DNA of 64,000 nucleotides from Photobacterium damselae (GCF_003026815.1 NZ_PYOG01000019.1:1-64000); one strand, 5' to 3'; shown: positions 11,503 to 25,188, counted from the first letter of the stretch. Notes: generated by a model not told the origin, from the sequence alone. Numbers and translations are program-made.

Positions 11503-11791
11503 GATTAATAGATTCCGTGTTTTCGACCCTCTCACTTTCGTGAGAAAACTGAGGTTAATAGCATAAACGCTACAATAAAACAGCGGGCAGTTTAATCAAC
11601 AATCCATCAAATCACATCAAAATTTTGTCAAATATTCACCATTTCAATATCTATCAAAATAAATTGGTCAATATTTTTGTCAAAAGCGAGCTGGGATGAA
11701 TAAAAAACATCCACGAACTCTACTCGCTGGTCGCCATGCAAGGTATACTGGATAGTTATTACTTTAATCCACTAATCTCGCGAAGCTGACA
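11503..11791. promoter_or_regulatory. Divergent yiaD-glyQ intergenic region
   Basis: About 290 bp holding both promoters. A TATACT at 11744-11749 could be the glyQ -10, but no good -35 matches it. Just upstream is a nested inverted repeat: AGCGAG (11685) with CTCGCT (11723), and inside it GGATG (11694) with CATCC (11708). The AT-rich segment 11600-11680 repeats TTGTCAAA-like words. I see no coding sequence here. Confidence 0.4.
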
Positions 11792-12703
11792 ATGCATAAA
11801 TACGACATTAAAACCTTTCAGGGCATGATCCTCGCGCTGCAGGATTACTGGGGCCAACAAGGTTGTACCATCGTACAACCATTAGATATGGAAGTCGGTG
11901 CAGGTACCTCTCACCCAATGACATGTCTACGAGCTCTAGGTCCAGAGCCTATTGCAACAGCGTACGTTCAACCATCTCGTCGTCCAACTGACGGCCGTTA
12001 TGGTGAAAACCCAAACCGTCTTCAGCACTACTACCAATTTCAGGTAATGCTAAAGCCTTCTCCAGATAATATTCAAGAGCTATACCTTGGCTCTCTAGAA
12101 GCACTTGGTATCGATACTCAAATTCACGATATCCGCTTTGTTGAAGATAACTGGGAAAACCCAACACTTGGTGCTTGGGGTCTTGGCTGGGAAGTATGGC
12201 TAAACGGTATGGAAGTAACTCAGTTTACTTACTTCCAGCAGGTTGGTGGCCTAGAGTGTAAACCAGTAACAGGTGAGATCACTTACGGTATCGAACGTCT
12301 TGCAATGTACATTCAAGGTGTTGACTCAGTATACGACCTAGTATGGACTGATGGCCCACTAGGTAAAGTAACTTACGGTGATATCTTCCACCAAAACGAA
12401 GTTGAGCAATCGACTTACAACTTCGAACATGCCGATGTTGATTTCCTATTTACTTTCTTCGATCAAAACGAGAAAGAGTGTCAACAACTGCTTGAGTTGG
12501 AAACGCCACTACCACTTCCTGCTTACGAGCGCATCCTAAAAGCCGCTCACGCATTTAACCTATTAGATGCACGTAAAGCAATTTCGGTAACTGAGCGTCA
12601 ACGCTACATTCTGCGTATCCGTAACCTAACTAAGCAGGTTGCAGAAGCTTATTACGCATCACGTGAAGCTCTTGGCTTCCCTATGTGCAAAAAAGATAAG
12701 TAA
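11792..12703 (+). CDS. glyQ: Glycyl-tRNA synthetase alpha subunit
   Basis: A 303-aa catalytic subunit of the bacterial alpha2-beta2 glycyl-tRNA synthetase. Class II signatures are visible: [18 protein letters not shown] (motif 2 region) and [21 protein letters not shown] (motif 3 region). The length matches E. coli GlyQ (303 aa). glyS follows after 9 nt, forming the usual operon that ends at the hairpin near 14801. Confidence 0.97.
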   Translation: MHKYDIKTFQGMILALQDYWGQQGCTIVQPLDMEVGAGTSHPMTCLRALGPEPIATAYVQPSRRPTDGRYGENPNRLQHYYQFQVMLKPSPDNIQELYLGSLEALGIDTQIHDIRFVEDNWENPTLGAWGLGWEVWLNGMEVTQFTYFQQVGGLECKPVTGEITYGIERLAMYIQGVDSVYDLVWTDGPLGKVTYGDIFHQNEVEQSTYNFEHADVDFLFTFFDQNEKECQQLLELETPLPLPAYERILKAAHAFNLLDARKAISVTERQRYILRIRNLTKQVAEAYYASREALGFPMCKKDK

Positions 12704-12712
12704 GGGATAGTC

Positions 12713-14782
12713 ATGACAGAACGTAATTTCCTAATTGAGCTAGGTACAGAAGAGCTACCACCAAAAGCACTTCGTACTCTGGCTGAAGCTTTTGCTGCTA
12801 ACTTTGAGGCAGAACTAAAAGCTGCAGATCTAGCGCACAATGGCATTGAGTGGTTTGCGGCTCCTCGCCGTTTAGCACTTAAAGTTAATGCGCTGGCTGA
12901 AAACCAACCAGACAAAATTGTAGAAAAGCGTGGTCCGGCTATCGCTTCTGCTTTTGATGCTGACGGTAACCCAACAAAAGCAGCACAAGGCTGGGCTCGT
13001 GGTAATGGTATTACTGTAGAGCAAGCTGAACGTCTGGTAACAGATAAAGGCGAATGGCTACTGTTCAAGCAAGAAGTTAAAGGCCAAGAAGCAAAAGCGC
13101 TACTTCCTGAACTTGCTACAAATGCACTAGCTAAGCTACCAATTCCAAAACCAATGCGTTGGGGCGATAAAGAAACACAATTTATTCGTCCAGTGAAAAC
13201 TCTAACCATGCTGCTTGGTGATGAGCTTGTTGAAGGCACTATTCTTGGTGTGGATTCAGCTCGCACTATTCGTGGTCACCGTTTTATGGGTGAAAGCGAG
13301 TTCACTATCGATAATGCTGATCAGTACCCTGCAATTCTAGAAGAGCGCGGTAAAGTGATGGCTGATTACGAAGCTCGTAAAGCTATCATTGTTGCCGATG
13401 CACAAAAAGCCGCTCAAGAAGTAGGTGGTATCGCAGACCTTGATGATGAACTAGTAGAAGAAGTAACTTCTCTTGTTGAATGGCCTGTGGTTCTAACCGC
13501 TTCTTTTGAAGAGAAGTTCCTAGCTGTTCCTGCTGAAGCTCTGGTTTACACCATGAAAGGTGACCAGAAGTACTTCCCTGTTTATGATGCTGAAGGCAAC
13601 CTGGTTCCTAAGTTTATCTTTGTATCAAACTTAATCTCGAAAGATCCAAGCCAAATCATCGCAGGTAACGAGAAAGTGGTTCGCCCACGTCTTGCTGATG
13701 CTGAGTTCTTCTTTAATACTGACCGCAAGCGTCCACTGATTGATCGTCTACCTCAACTAGAGACAGCAATCTTCCAGCAAAAGCTAGGTACTATTAAAGA
13801 TAAAACAGATCGCATCACCGAACTTGCTGGCTTTATTGCAGCAAAAATCGATGCTGATGTTGATAACGCAAAACGTGCCGGTCTGCTATCTAAATGTGAC
13901 CTAATGACCTCAATGGTATTCGAATTTACCGATACTCAAGGTGTTATGGGTATGCACTATGCTCGCCACGATGGTGAAGCAGAAGAAGTAGCATTAGCTC
14001 TTAATGAACAATACATGCCTCGCTTTGCCGGCGATGAGTTACCAAGTACTGGTGTTTCTGCTGCAGTAGCAATGGCAGATAAGCTAGATACATTAGTAGG
14101 TATCTTCGGTATTGGCCAAGCACCAAAAGGCAGTGACCCATTTGCACTACGTCGTGCAGCACTAGGTGTATTGCGTATTATCGTTGAAAAAGGCTATAAC
14201 TTAGATCTTGTTGAGCTTGTTGCAAAAGCACATGAGCTATACGGTGATAAGCTAAGTAACGATAATGTTGAGTCGGATGTTATCGAGTTTATGCTTGGTC
14301 GTTTCCGCGCTTGGTATCAAGATGAAGGCTTCAGCGTTGATGTTATTCAAGCAGTATTGGCTCTACATCCAACCAAGCCTGCTGACTTTGACCAACGAGT
14401 GAAAGCGGTATCTCACTTCCGTGAATTGGATGCAGCTGAATCACTAGCAGCAGCCAACAAGCGTGTTGGTAATATCTTAGCGAAATTTGACGGTGAGCTT
14501 CCTGCACAATGGGATAACGCTCTACTGGTTGAAGATGCAGAGAAAACACTTGCCGCTGATATTGCAGCAATGCAAGCAACTCTAGAGCCAGCTTTCGCTG
14601 CGGGTAACTACCAGCAAGCACTGACTGAACTAGCAAGCCTACGTGAACCTGTTGATGCGTTCTTTGATAACGTAATGGTTATGGCAGATGACGAGAAACT
14701 AAAAGTAAATCGTCTAACTATGCTTAATGCCCTTCGCAATATGTTCCTACAAGTTGCAGATATTTCTCTACTACAGAAATAA
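12713..14782 (+). CDS. glyS: Glycyl-tRNA synthetase beta subunit
   Basis: A 689-aa beta subunit, the length known for E. coli GlyS. It binds tRNA-Gly and contains an HD-like module and a C-terminal anticodon-binding domain. The N terminus [20 protein letters not shown] and the segment [15 protein letters not shown] are characteristic. Strong AAGGGATAG ribosome-binding context before ATG. It pairs with GlyQ, encoded directly upstream. Confidence 0.97.
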   Translation: MTERNFLIELGTEELPPKALRTLAEAFAANFEAELKAADLAHNGIEWFAAPRRLALKVNALAENQPDKIVEKRGPAIASAFDADGNPTKAAQGWARGNGITVEQAERLVTDKGEWLLFKQEVKGQEAKALLPELATNALAKLPIPKPMRWGDKETQFIRPVKTLTMLLGDELVEGTILGVDSARTIRGHRFMGESEFTIDNADQYPAILEERGKVMADYEARKAIIVADAQKAAQEVGGIADLDDELVEEVTSLVEWPVVLTASFEEKFLAVPAEALVYTMKGDQKYFPVYDAEGNLVPKFIFVSNLISKDPSQIIAGNEKVVRPRLADAEFFFNTDRKRPLIDRLPQLETAIFQQKLGTIKDKTDRITELAGFIAAKIDADVDNAKRAGLLSKCDLMTSMVFEFTDTQGVMGMHYARHDGEAEEVALALNEQYMPRFAGDELPSTGVSAAVAMADKLDTLVGIFGIGQAPKGSDPFALRRAALGVLRIIVEKGYNLDLVELVAKAHELYGDKLSNDNVESDVIEFMLGRFRAWYQDEGFSVDVIQAVLALHPTKPADFDQRVKAVSHFRELDAAESLAAANKRVGNILAKFDGELPAQWDNALLVEDAEKTLAADIAAMQATLEPAFAAGNYQQALTELASLREPVDAFFDNVMVMADDEKLKVNRLTMLNALRNMFLQVADISLLQK

Positions 14783-14800
14783 TCTCAATTGATATAACAA

Positions 14801-14828
14801 AGCCCGCCTCTGTGCGGGCTTTTTTTAT
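14801..14828 (+). terminator. Terminator after glyQS
   Basis: Stem AGCCCGC-CTCTGT-GCGGGCT followed by seven T. A typical intrinsic terminator 18 nt past the glyS stop. Confidence 0.93.
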
Positions 14829-14858
14829 CATCAAAAAACTCTAATCTTTGATCATCAC

Positions 14859-14874
14859 TGTTTCACGTGAAACA
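14859..14874. other. parS centromere site (perfect consensus)
   Basis: TGTTTCACGTGAAACA is an exact copy of the universal bacterial parS 16-mer. It lies between glyS and avtA, about 15 kb from oriC. ParB encoded at 33443-34324 should load here and recruit ParA and SMC/MukB-type condensation machinery. Confidence 0.97.
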
Positions 14875-15003
14875 ATGTTATTGATGTTTTTCTGCTCTCT
14901 TTTCACACTCGCCGCAATAAGGTATGTTGAGCAAACACAACATCATAAATCCCCCAGCACTAGATTGGATGGGTTATAAAAACATTGAGGTTTGCAAAGA
15001 CAC

Positions 15004-16254
15004 ATGGAGTTCTCAACCTTTGGCGACAAGTTCGCTCGCTATTCCAGTATTGCTCAGTTAATGGATGACTTAAATGATGGCCTGCAAGACCCCAATGCCA
15101 TCATGTTAGGTGGCGGTAACCCAGCTCAAATACCAACAATAAATGCCTATTTCACTCAATTACTCAGTGAAATGGCCGCATCGAGTGAGTTAACGCAAGC
15201 GATGAGCAATTACGATGGGCCGCAAGGAAAAAATCGATTTTTGATCGCACTGGCAGCTATGCTCAAGCAGCAGTATGGTTGGGAGATCAGTGAACGTAAT
15301 ATTGTGCTAACTAATGGCAGTCAGAGTGCTTTTTTCAGCTTATTTAATTTATTAGCAGGAAAGTATCAAGATGGTAGCCATAAGAAGATTCTATTACCCC
15401 TATCTCCTGAATACATAGGCTATAGTGATGCGGGTGTTCATGATGATATGTTTATATCTTATCGCCCTGAGATCACTTTGTTAGATAATGGACTATTTAA
15501 GTATCATATCGACTTTTCAACCTTAACAATAACCCCCGATATCGGTGCTATTTGTGTCTCAAGGCCCACTAACCCAACAGGTAATGTGTTAACCGATGAA
15601 GAGATCGCAAAACTTGATACTCTTGCTCAACAGCACCATATCCCCTTAATTATTGATAACGCTTACGGCATGCCCTTCCCTGACATCATTTTTGCTGATG
15701 TGACACCCTTTTGGAACCCCAATACCATTTTGTGTATGAGCCTATCAAAATTAGGCTTGCCAGGCGTACGTTGTGGCATTGTGATAGCAAATGAAACTAT
15801 AGTTCAAGCACTCGCGAATATGAATGGCGTACTTAACTTAGCCCCTGGCAGCGTGGGGCCTGCGGTGGCACACAAATTAATTGAGCGCAATGAACTGCTA
15901 TCGCTAAGTCATCAGGTCATAAAGCCTTTCTATCAACGTAAAGCTACGCAAGCCGTCAGTTGGTTACAGCGAGCCATTCCAGATCCCAGATTTCGAATCC
16001 ATAAGCCTGAAGGTGCAATTTTCTTATGGTTATGGTTTGATGAGCTACCGATTACCACAACAGAGCTGTATCGTCGTTTAAAACAAAGAGGCGTACTTAT
16101 TGTTCCCGGAGAGTATTTCTTTATTGGTTTAGAAGACTCTTGGCAACACCAGCATCAGTGTCTGCGGATGAACTATGTCCAAGATGATGAAGTGATGAAA
16201 CAAGGTATTGATATCATTGCGCAGGAAGTTAAAAAAGCCTATTTAGAACAATAA
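15004..16254 (+). CDS. avtA: Valine-pyruvate aminotransferase AvtA
   Basis: About 416 aa, a fold-type I PLP aminotransferase that interconverts valine plus pyruvate and 2-oxoisovalerate plus alanine. Recognisable segments are IMLGGGNPAQIP near the N terminus, NPTGNVLTDEEI (about 195), IIDNAYGMPFPD with the PLP-contacting Asp, and SLSKLGLPGVRCG with the Schiff-base Lys. The ATG at 15004 (MEFSTFGDKF) aligns with E. coli AvtA. A TTG 12 nt upstream is the alternative. It sits in the AvtA position known for V. cholerae, next to glyS. Confidence 0.93.
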   Translation: MEFSTFGDKFARYSSIAQLMDDLNDGLQDPNAIMLGGGNPAQIPTINAYFTQLLSEMAASSELTQAMSNYDGPQGKNRFLIALAAMLKQQYGWEISERNIVLTNGSQSAFFSLFNLLAGKYQDGSHKKILLPLSPEYIGYSDAGVHDDMFISYRPEITLLDNGLFKYHIDFSTLTITPDIGAICVSRPTNPTGNVLTDEEIAKLDTLAQQHHIPLIIDNAYGMPFPDIIFADVTPFWNPNTILCMSLSKLGLPGVRCGIVIANETIVQALANMNGVLNLAPGSVGPAVAHKLIERNELLSLSHQVIKPFYQRKATQAVSWLQRAIPDPRFRIHKPEGAIFLWLWFDELPITTTELYRRLKQRGVLIVPGEYFFIGLEDSWQHQHQCLRMNYVQDDEVMKQGIDIIAQEVKKAYLEQ

Positions 16255-16286
16255 AAAAAACGCTGCCTTTTGGCAGCGTTTTTTAT
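16252..16286. terminator. Bidirectional terminator between avtA and gyrB
   Basis: Stem AAACGCTGCC / GGCAGCGTTT with a 3-nt loop region and A and T runs on both sides, between two convergent genes. Confidence 0.92.
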
Positions 16287-16301
16287 GATAAAAGCAAAAA
16301 C

Positions 16302-19818
<3,517 letters not shown>

Positions 19819-19821
19819 GAA

Positions 19822-20919
19822 TTATAGTCTAATCGGCATGACCACATACATAGCGTCATCAACCGCATTATCTTCGAGCAACGCACTAGCATTCGCATCA
19901 GTTAAAGACATTTTGACCTGTTCACATTTCAAAGTGTTAAGAACATCTAGCACATAGCTAACGTTAAACCCAATTTCAATTGGCTCACCTTGATAATCAA
20001 CATCCAAAAATTCTTCAGCTTCTTCTTGCTCTGGGTTATTAGCGGTAATGCGCATTTCACCTGCAGCTAAATTGACGCGAACGCCACGGAATTTTTCATT
20101 AGATAAAATCGCCGCACGAGAAAATGCTTTACGCAATTCATCACAACTTGCTGTAACAAACTTATTGCTATTTTGCGGTAAAACTCGGCGATAATCAGGG
20201 AAACGGCCATCAACAAGCTTAGAAGTAAAGACAAAGTTATTTACCGTTGCTCGCAGATTAGAACCGCCAATTTGAATCTGAACCGGCGCTTCTGGGTTAT
20301 CAAGCAGACGCACCAACTCTAGTACCCCTTTACGAGGTAAGATAATCTGTTTTGATGGCACATCATACGCGGTATCGATGGCACACACAGCCATACGGTG
20401 ACCATCTGTTGCCACTGTACGTAATAGTTTGCCATCGGTCTCAAACAACATGCCGTTTAGGTAATAACGTACATCTTGATGAGCCATTGAAAACTGTGTG
20501 CTATCAATCAACTGGCGTAAACGGCTCTGTTCCAGCTCAAATTCAACTTCACTTTGCCAATCATCGATATTTGGAAAGTCACTTGCAGGCAGTGTTGCTA
20601 ATGAGTAACGACTACGACCAGAGCGGATCAGTGCGCGATCGCCTTCTACGGACACTGAAATGGTTGCACTATCAGGCAGTCCTCGGCAAATATCTAAGAA
20701 CTTACGCGATGGGACAGTAATAGCACCGGCTTCAAACTCCCCTTCAAGGACAATTTTGGCAACCAGTTCTACTTCTAAATCGGTACCGGTTAAAGAGAGC
20801 AATCCCTCTTCAACTTGCAGCAAAATATTACCCAAAATCGGCAAGGATGGACGACCTAACGCACCAGATACTTGCTGTAAGGGCTTTAATAGTTGTTCAC
20901 GGGCAAGAGTAAATTTCAT
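19822..20919 (-). CDS. dnaN: DNA polymerase III beta sliding clamp
   Basis: A 365-aa ring-forming processivity clamp, built of three similar domains; two copies encircle DNA. The N terminus MKFTLAREQLLKPLQQVSGAL and the C terminus YVVMPIRL are typical, and the latter forms part of the partner-binding pocket. The length matches the family (366 aa). It starts 1 nt after the dnaA stop and shares its transcript. Confidence 0.98.
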   Translation of the reverse strand: MKFTLAREQLLKPLQQVSGALGRPSLPILGNILLQVEEGLLSLTGTDLEVELVAKIVLEGEFEAGAITVPSRKFLDICRGLPDSATISVSVEGDRALIRSGRSRYSLATLPASDFPNIDDWQSEVEFELEQSRLRQLIDSTQFSMAHQDVRYYLNGMLFETDGKLLRTVATDGHRMAVCAIDTAYDVPSKQIILPRKGVLELVRLLDNPEAPVQIQIGGSNLRATVNNFVFTSKLVDGRFPDYRRVLPQNSNKFVTASCDELRKAFSRAAILSNEKFRGVRVNLAAGEMRITANNPEQEEAEEFLDVDYQGEPIEIGFNVSYVLDVLNTLKCEQVKMSLTDANASALLEDNAVDDAMYVVMPIRL

Positions 20920-20920
20920 A

Positions 20921-22345
20921 TTAAGATGACAGTGTTCGAATTAGGTTAGAATAATCTTCTTTGATATCGTGGCTTTCTTCACGAAGCTGCTCAATCTTGC
21001 GACAAGCATGCAATACCGTAGTATGGTCGCGACCACCAAAAGCATCACCAATCTCAGGTAAACTGTGGTTAGTTAATTCTTTGGCCAGAGCCATCGCCAT
21101 TTGACGAGGACGTGCCACGCTACGAGAACGACGCTTAGATAACATATCGGCCATTTTGATCTTGTAGTATTCAGCAACCGTTTTTTGAATATTATCTATG
21201 GTAACGAGTTTCTCTTGTAATGCGAGCAAATCGCGTAAAGCTTCACGAACAAAATCAATGGTAATGGCACGTCCAGTGAAGTTTGCATTTGCAATCACTC
21301 GGTTTAACGCCCCTTCTAGTTCGCGAACATTAGAACGTAAGCGCTTAGCAATAAAAAACGCCACTTCATCAGCCAAACGAATATTATGATCTTCAGCTTT
21401 CTTCATTAAGATAGCAACACGCGTTTCAAGTTCTGGCGGCTCAATTGCTACCGTGAGTCCCCAACCAAAGCGTGATTTTAGACGATCCTCTACCCCGTTG
21501 ATCTCTCGTGGGTAGCGATCCGAGGTCAAAATGATCTGCTGATTGCCTTCAAGTAGCGCATTAAACGTGTGGAAAAACTCTTCTTGTGAACGCTCTTTAT
21601 TGGCAAAAAATTGAATATCATCGATAAGCAACGCATCAACACTGCGATAGTAACGCTTAAATTCTTCGATCGCGTTATTTTGCAGAGCTTTCACCATATC
21701 TTGCACAAAACGTTCAGAGTGCATGTAAACCACTTTGGCATTGGGCTTACGATCAGCAATAGCATTACCCACAGCGTGTAGTAAGTGCGTTTTACCTAAA
21801 CCAGTACCACCATATAAAAATAATGGGTTATAAGCCGCGCCTGGATTATCTGCCACCTGACGACAAGCCGCTAAACCTAACTGGTTAGATTTACCTTCCA
21901 CGAAATTATTAAAGTTGTGTTTTGGGTTTACATTCGAGCGACAACCACCCGCTTGCTGTGCCGCTGGATGAGCAACGGCAGGTAGAATGTCTGCCGGCAT
22001 TACCGCAGCTTCAATCGGAGCTGGGGCCGGAGTCACGACAGGGATCGGCGTTGGAGTCAGAATGGGAGCTGGCGCAGGCGTAATGCTTGGAGCTGAAATA
22101 GGCTTACTACCTACCTCAAAACGCAAGATCGGCACGTCCTGTCCACAAAACTCATTCAGTAGACGATTGATATTATTTAGGTACTTATCCCTAACCCAAT
22201 CGAGAACAAAACGATTTGGCGCAAACAATGTCAGCGTATTATCGTTAAGTTCGGCTTGTAAAGGGCGAACCCACATGCTGAATTCTGTCGCAGGGAGTTC
22301 TTCCTGTAAGCGTTGAAGGCACTGCAACCAAAGCGAAGATGACAA
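20921..22345 (-). CDS. dnaA: Chromosomal replication initiator DnaA
   Basis: About 474 aa. Domain I ([20 protein letters not shown]) contacts DnaB and DiaA. Domain II is a long Pro/Ala/Thr-rich linker (about 85-140). Domain III is AAA+ with Walker [14 protein letters not shown] and Walker [16 protein letters not shown]. Domain IV carries the DnaA-box-binding HTH with [15 protein letters not shown]. The TTG at 22345 is chosen because GGAG lies 6 nt upstream; a GTG at 22357 in the same frame has no visible Shine-Dalgarno. It heads the dnaA-dnaN-recF-gyrB operon and is probably autoregulated by the DnaA boxes in its leader. Confidence 0.96.
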   Translation of the reverse strand: MSSSLWLQCLQRLQEELPATEFSMWVRPLQAELNDNTLTLFAPNRFVLDWVRDKYLNNINRLLNEFCGQDVPILRFEVGSKPISAPSITPAPAPILTPTPIPVVTPAPAPIEAAVMPADILPAVAHPAAQQAGGCRSNVNPKHNFNNFVEGKSNQLGLAACRQVADNPGAAYNPLFLYGGTGLGKTHLLHAVGNAIADRKPNAKVVYMHSERFVQDMVKALQNNAIEEFKRYYRSVDALLIDDIQFFANKERSQEEFFHTFNALLEGNQQIILTSDRYPREINGVEDRLKSRFGWGLTVAIEPPELETRVAILMKKAEDHNIRLADEVAFFIAKRLRSNVRELEGALNRVIANANFTGRAITIDFVREALRDLLALQEKLVTIDNIQKTVAEYYKIKMADMLSKRRSRSVARPRQMAMALAKELTNHSLPEIGDAFGGRDHTTVLHACRKIEQLREESHDIKEDYSNLIRTLSS

Positions 22346-22410
22346 GTTCGACTCCACACATTAAATAAACAAAACACAAAAGGGATGTAATTTTATACCC
22401 CTTAGCCTCG

Positions 22411-22585
22411 GATCGCCAGTAAGAAGATCGCAGATCCAGTGAATAAGATCGGACTTATTCACATAGATCTCACATCTTTTTGTCCGATCCGGCCATTTTT
22501 ACGCAACTTTACCCACACAGCTATACACATTTTCAAGATCCAAGCAAAAATATTATATAGCAATAAGATAACGATCTTATCCACT
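22411..22585. promoter_or_regulatory. dnaA control region: DnaA boxes and GATC cluster
   Basis: The region upstream of dnaA has no gene for about 430 bp. It holds an inverted pair of DnaA boxes separated by 8 bp: AGTGAATAA (22438-22446, complement TTATTCACT) and TTATTCACA (22455-22463, a perfect TTATNCACA). A third near-consensus box TTATCCACT lies at 22577-22585. Eight GATC sites fall between 22411 and 22576. This suits DnaA autorepression and Dam/SeqA sequestration of the promoter. The promoter of the divergent transporter operon lies further right (about 22640-22770). Confidence 0.75.
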
Positions 22586-22784
22586 TACTATTTACCCCAC
22601 CTTTGGATATTCCATCCACAACATAAAAATCACTTGTGAGTAAGTCACTGTTTTATCGTTTTAAGCTCAATAAGTATGAGTAATCGGTTATTTCAAATAA
22701 CTTAAAGTTATTTAAAAAACCTTTATATAACCAAGTACGATGACAGCCATAGCACAACACAATAAAAATACAGGAAGTCAGTTT

Positions 22785-23540
22785 ATGAAAATTAGCCAAT
22801 CTCTGCGTTTTGCCGCGATAACTTTTGCCTTAATCGGATCGAGCAGCATTTTTGCCGCAACAGAGGTCAAAGTTGGTATGTCTGGACGCTATTTCCCATT
22901 CACTTTTGTTAAGCAAGACCAATTACAGGGCTTTGAAGTCGATTTATGGCAAGAAATAGGTAAACGTAACGATTATAAAGTCGATTTTGTTACCGCTAAC
23001 TTCTCTGGTTTATTTGGTTTATTAGAAACCGGACGGATCGATACGATTTCAAATCAGATCACCATAACCCCCGAACGCCAAAACAAATTTTTATTCTCGC
23101 AACCTTATGTCATTGATGGTGCTCAACTCGTCGTGCGTAAAGGAAACAATGCCATTACCTCAACGTCCGATCTCAACGGCAAAACCGTAGGCGTGAATTT
23201 AGGCTCTAACTATGAGCAACTGCTACGCCAACTACCTAATGCCGACCAGATCAATATCAAAACCTACGACACAGGTATTGAGCACGACGTAGCTTTAGGC
23301 CGCACCGATACTTTTGTGATGGATCGATTATCATCATTAGAAGTCATTAAAAAGGTCAACCTTCCGCTACAACTGGCAGGACAACCTTTTGAACAAATAG
23401 AAAATGCTTGGCCATTTAGTCGAACCGAGAAAGGGAAAAAGCTCCAACAAGAGGTTAACCAAGCTCTCGCCAACATGCGCAAAGACGGCACATTGCGTCA
23501 ATTATCGGAAAAATGGTTTGCTAGTGACATCACTCAGTAA
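22785..23540 (+). CDS. Amino-acid ABC transporter, periplasmic substrate-binding protein
   Basis: About 251 aa. A signal peptide (MKISQSLRFAAITFALIGSS, cleavage near FAA-TEV) precedes a type II periplasmic binding fold of the SBP_bac_3 family. Typical parts are FPFTFVKQDQLQGFEVDLW and DTISNQITITPERQ. It resembles the FliY/TcyJ-like cystine and polar amino-acid binders, but I cannot assign the ligand. The ATG at 22785 is preferred to 22740 because it starts the signal peptide and has AGGA upstream. It is the first gene of a three-gene operon found at the same place in V. cholerae. Confidence 0.88.
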   Translation: MKISQSLRFAAITFALIGSSSIFAATEVKVGMSGRYFPFTFVKQDQLQGFEVDLWQEIGKRNDYKVDFVTANFSGLFGLLETGRIDTISNQITITPERQNKFLFSQPYVIDGAQLVVRKGNNAITSTSDLNGKTVGVNLGSNYEQLLRQLPNADQINIKTYDTGIEHDVALGRTDTFVMDRLSSLEVIKKVNLPLQLAGQPFEQIENAWPFSRTEKGKKLQQEVNQALANMRKDGTLRQLSEKWFASDITQ

Positions 23541-23575
23541 GTAGCCACTAACTTAATTAATCAAAGGAGATGGCG

Positions 23576-24247
23576 ATGGGGTTTGATGTAAGTTATATGG
23601 TGTCGTTGTTGCCCATATTAGCCAAATACTTAACAACGACACTCTCAATGGCACTGTGGGGGATGATTTTTGCCTTATTCTTGGCCCTAGTGATTGCGTT
23701 GATTCGTATTAAACGTATATGGGGACTCAACAGCTTAAGTCTACTCTATATTAGTTTCTTTCGTGGGACACCTTTGTTAGTACAACTGTTTTTGTTCTAT
23801 TACGGCCTACCGCAAGTTATTCCCGCTTTTGTAGGCCTTGATGGCTATAGCGCAGCAGTCATTGGTTTAAGTCTTCATTTTGCTGCTTATATGGCAGAAA
23901 CCATTCGTGGGGCAATTTTAGGTATCGATAACAGTCAGTACGAAGCCAGCCTAGCAATAGGAATGAGTGAACAACAGGCGATGCGACGCATTATTTTGCC
24001 GCAGGCCATGCGTATCGCCTTACCTTCTTTGATGAACTACTTTATCGATATGATTAAATCGACCTCATTGGCGTTTGCATTAGGGGTTCCAGAAATCATG
24101 GCAAAAGCACAAATGGAGGCTTCATCAAGCTTTAGATTCTTTGAGGCATTCCTAGCCGTCGCCTTAATATACTGGTTAATAGTGATAGTGCTTACTCGCT
24201 TACAAACTTTGGCTGAAACTCGTTTAAATAAGGCGTATACCCGATGA
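23576..24247 (+). CDS. Amino-acid ABC transporter permease
   Basis: About 223 aa, HisMQ-type membrane subunit with five or so hydrophobic helices. The EAA loop that docks the ATPase reads YEASLAIGMSEQQAMRRIILPQA. FFRGTPLLVQLFLFYYGLP is a family hallmark. The ATG at 23576 has AAGGAG at good spacing; an ATG six bases earlier directly abuts that site. Its stop overlaps the start of the ATPase gene (ATGA), which implies translational coupling. With the ATPase broken, the permease may lack its energising partner. Confidence 0.88.
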   Translation: MGFDVSYMVSLLPILAKYLTTTLSMALWGMIFALFLALVIALIRIKRIWGLNSLSLLYISFFRGTPLLVQLFLFYYGLPQVIPAFVGLDGYSAAVIGLSLHFAAYMAETIRGAILGIDNSQYEASLAIGMSEQQAMRRIILPQAMRIALPSLMNYFIDMIKSTSLAFALGVPEIMAKAQMEASSSFRFFEAFLAVALIYWLIVIVLTRLQTLAETRLNKAYTR

Positions 24248-25004
24248 TAACGATAAAAAATCTGACCAAACGCTTTGGTGAACAGACTCTATTTTCCGAT
24301 CTGAATCTAACGATAAAACCCGGTGAAATTGTGGCGATTATCGGTCCATCTGGAACAGGAAAATCAACATTATTACGTACCATAAACAGCTTAGAACAAG
24401 CCGATTCGGGTTCGGTTACCATTAATGATGTCTCTCTGCACTACCCTAAAACGAATGCACAACAGCGGCTAGCTTTGCGGCAACAAACTGGATTTGTGTT
24501 TCAAAATTACGCCCTCTTTCAGCATTTGACCGCCAAGCCCTCTTTCAGCATTTGACCGCCAAAGAGAACATTGCCGAAAGTTTAATTACTGTAAAAAAAT
24601 GGTCAAAACAGCGCGCTTATAAAATTGCATTAAATATTTTGCAAGAAATTGGCTTAGCAGATAAAGCCGATTTTTATCCCATTGCACTATCTGGAGGACA
24701 ACAACAACGCATTGGGATCGGACGAGCAATGGCTCAACAAGCAGAGCTGCTTTTATTTGATGAACCGACCTCAGCACTGGATCCTCAATGGGTTGGAGAG
24801 GTATTACTACTTATAAAAAAAATAGCTAAAAAACAACAAACTATGATTATCGTCACCCATGAAATGCAATTTGCCCGTGAAGTTGCTGACCGAGTGATCT
24901 TTATGGCTGATGGTCAATTTGTTGAACAAGGAACACCGGATCAGATCTTTACTCAACCACACGATCTGCGATTAAAAAAATTCTTAAATCAAGTTGGGAT
25001 CTAA
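24244..25004 (+). pseudogene. Amino-acid ABC transporter ATPase, frameshifted by a 26-bp tandem duplication
   Basis: Two consecutive frames together encode one full GlnQ/YecC-type ATPase. The first part (24244-24555) has Walker A IIGPSGTGKSTLL and the Q-loop FQNYALFQHLT. The second (from about 24552) has the signature LSGGQQQRIGIGRAM, Walker B LLLFDEPTSALDP and the switch IIVTHEM. Between them a 26-bp unit occurs twice in direct tandem (24511-24536 and 24537-24562). Removing one copy rejoins FQHLTAKENIAESL in frame. As read, the product ends right after the Q-loop. It could be a true recent mutation, a reversible slippage allele or an assembly artefact. A TTG at 24552 could restart translation but would give no complete ATPase. 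Confidence 0.9.
24511..24562 (+). repeat. Exact 26-bp tandem duplication inside the ABC ATPase gene
   Basis: Two identical 26-bp copies, 24511-24536 and 24537-24562, directly adjacent. The unit begins GCCCTCTTTCAGC and ends GACCGCCAA. Since 26 is not a multiple of three it shifts the frame. Confidence 0.97.
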
Positions 25005-25013
25005 AAAGGATCC

Positions 25014-25041
25014 TTGCACAAAAACAAACAAGACGTATAAT
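25014..25041 (+). promoter_or_regulatory. rpmH promoter P1
   Basis: TTGCAC (25014-25019) and a perfect TATAAT (25036-25041) with a 16-nt spacer. It is followed by a second promoter 30 nt downstream, the tandem arrangement expected for a ribosomal-protein operon. Confidence 0.75.
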
Positions 25042-25071
25042 TCAGCGCCCATACTCATATGGGTATAATGA

Positions 25072-25100
25072 TTGACTCTTTGTTGGTCAGTGATTACAAT
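25072..25100 (+). promoter_or_regulatory. rpmH promoter P2
   Basis: TTGACT (25072-25077) and TACAAT (25095-25100) with a 17-nt spacer. Immediately after it the leader can fold: GCCTCT (25104-25109) pairs with AGAGGC (25115-25120). An outer pair, TTGGTCAG (25083-25090) with CTGACCAA (25132-25139), frames the whole region. Confidence 0.65.
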
Positions 25101-25188
25101 TCCGCCTCTTTGTTAGAGGCTAATGGTTAAACTGACCAATAAAGCCGTAACAACTTAAAAACTGATCAGTTAATTTTAAGGTAACAAA

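Noticed and set aside
12652..13266. 204-aa minus-strand reading frame within glyS
   Set aside because: Ser/Arg-rich shadow of the glyS coding strand; no family resemblance.
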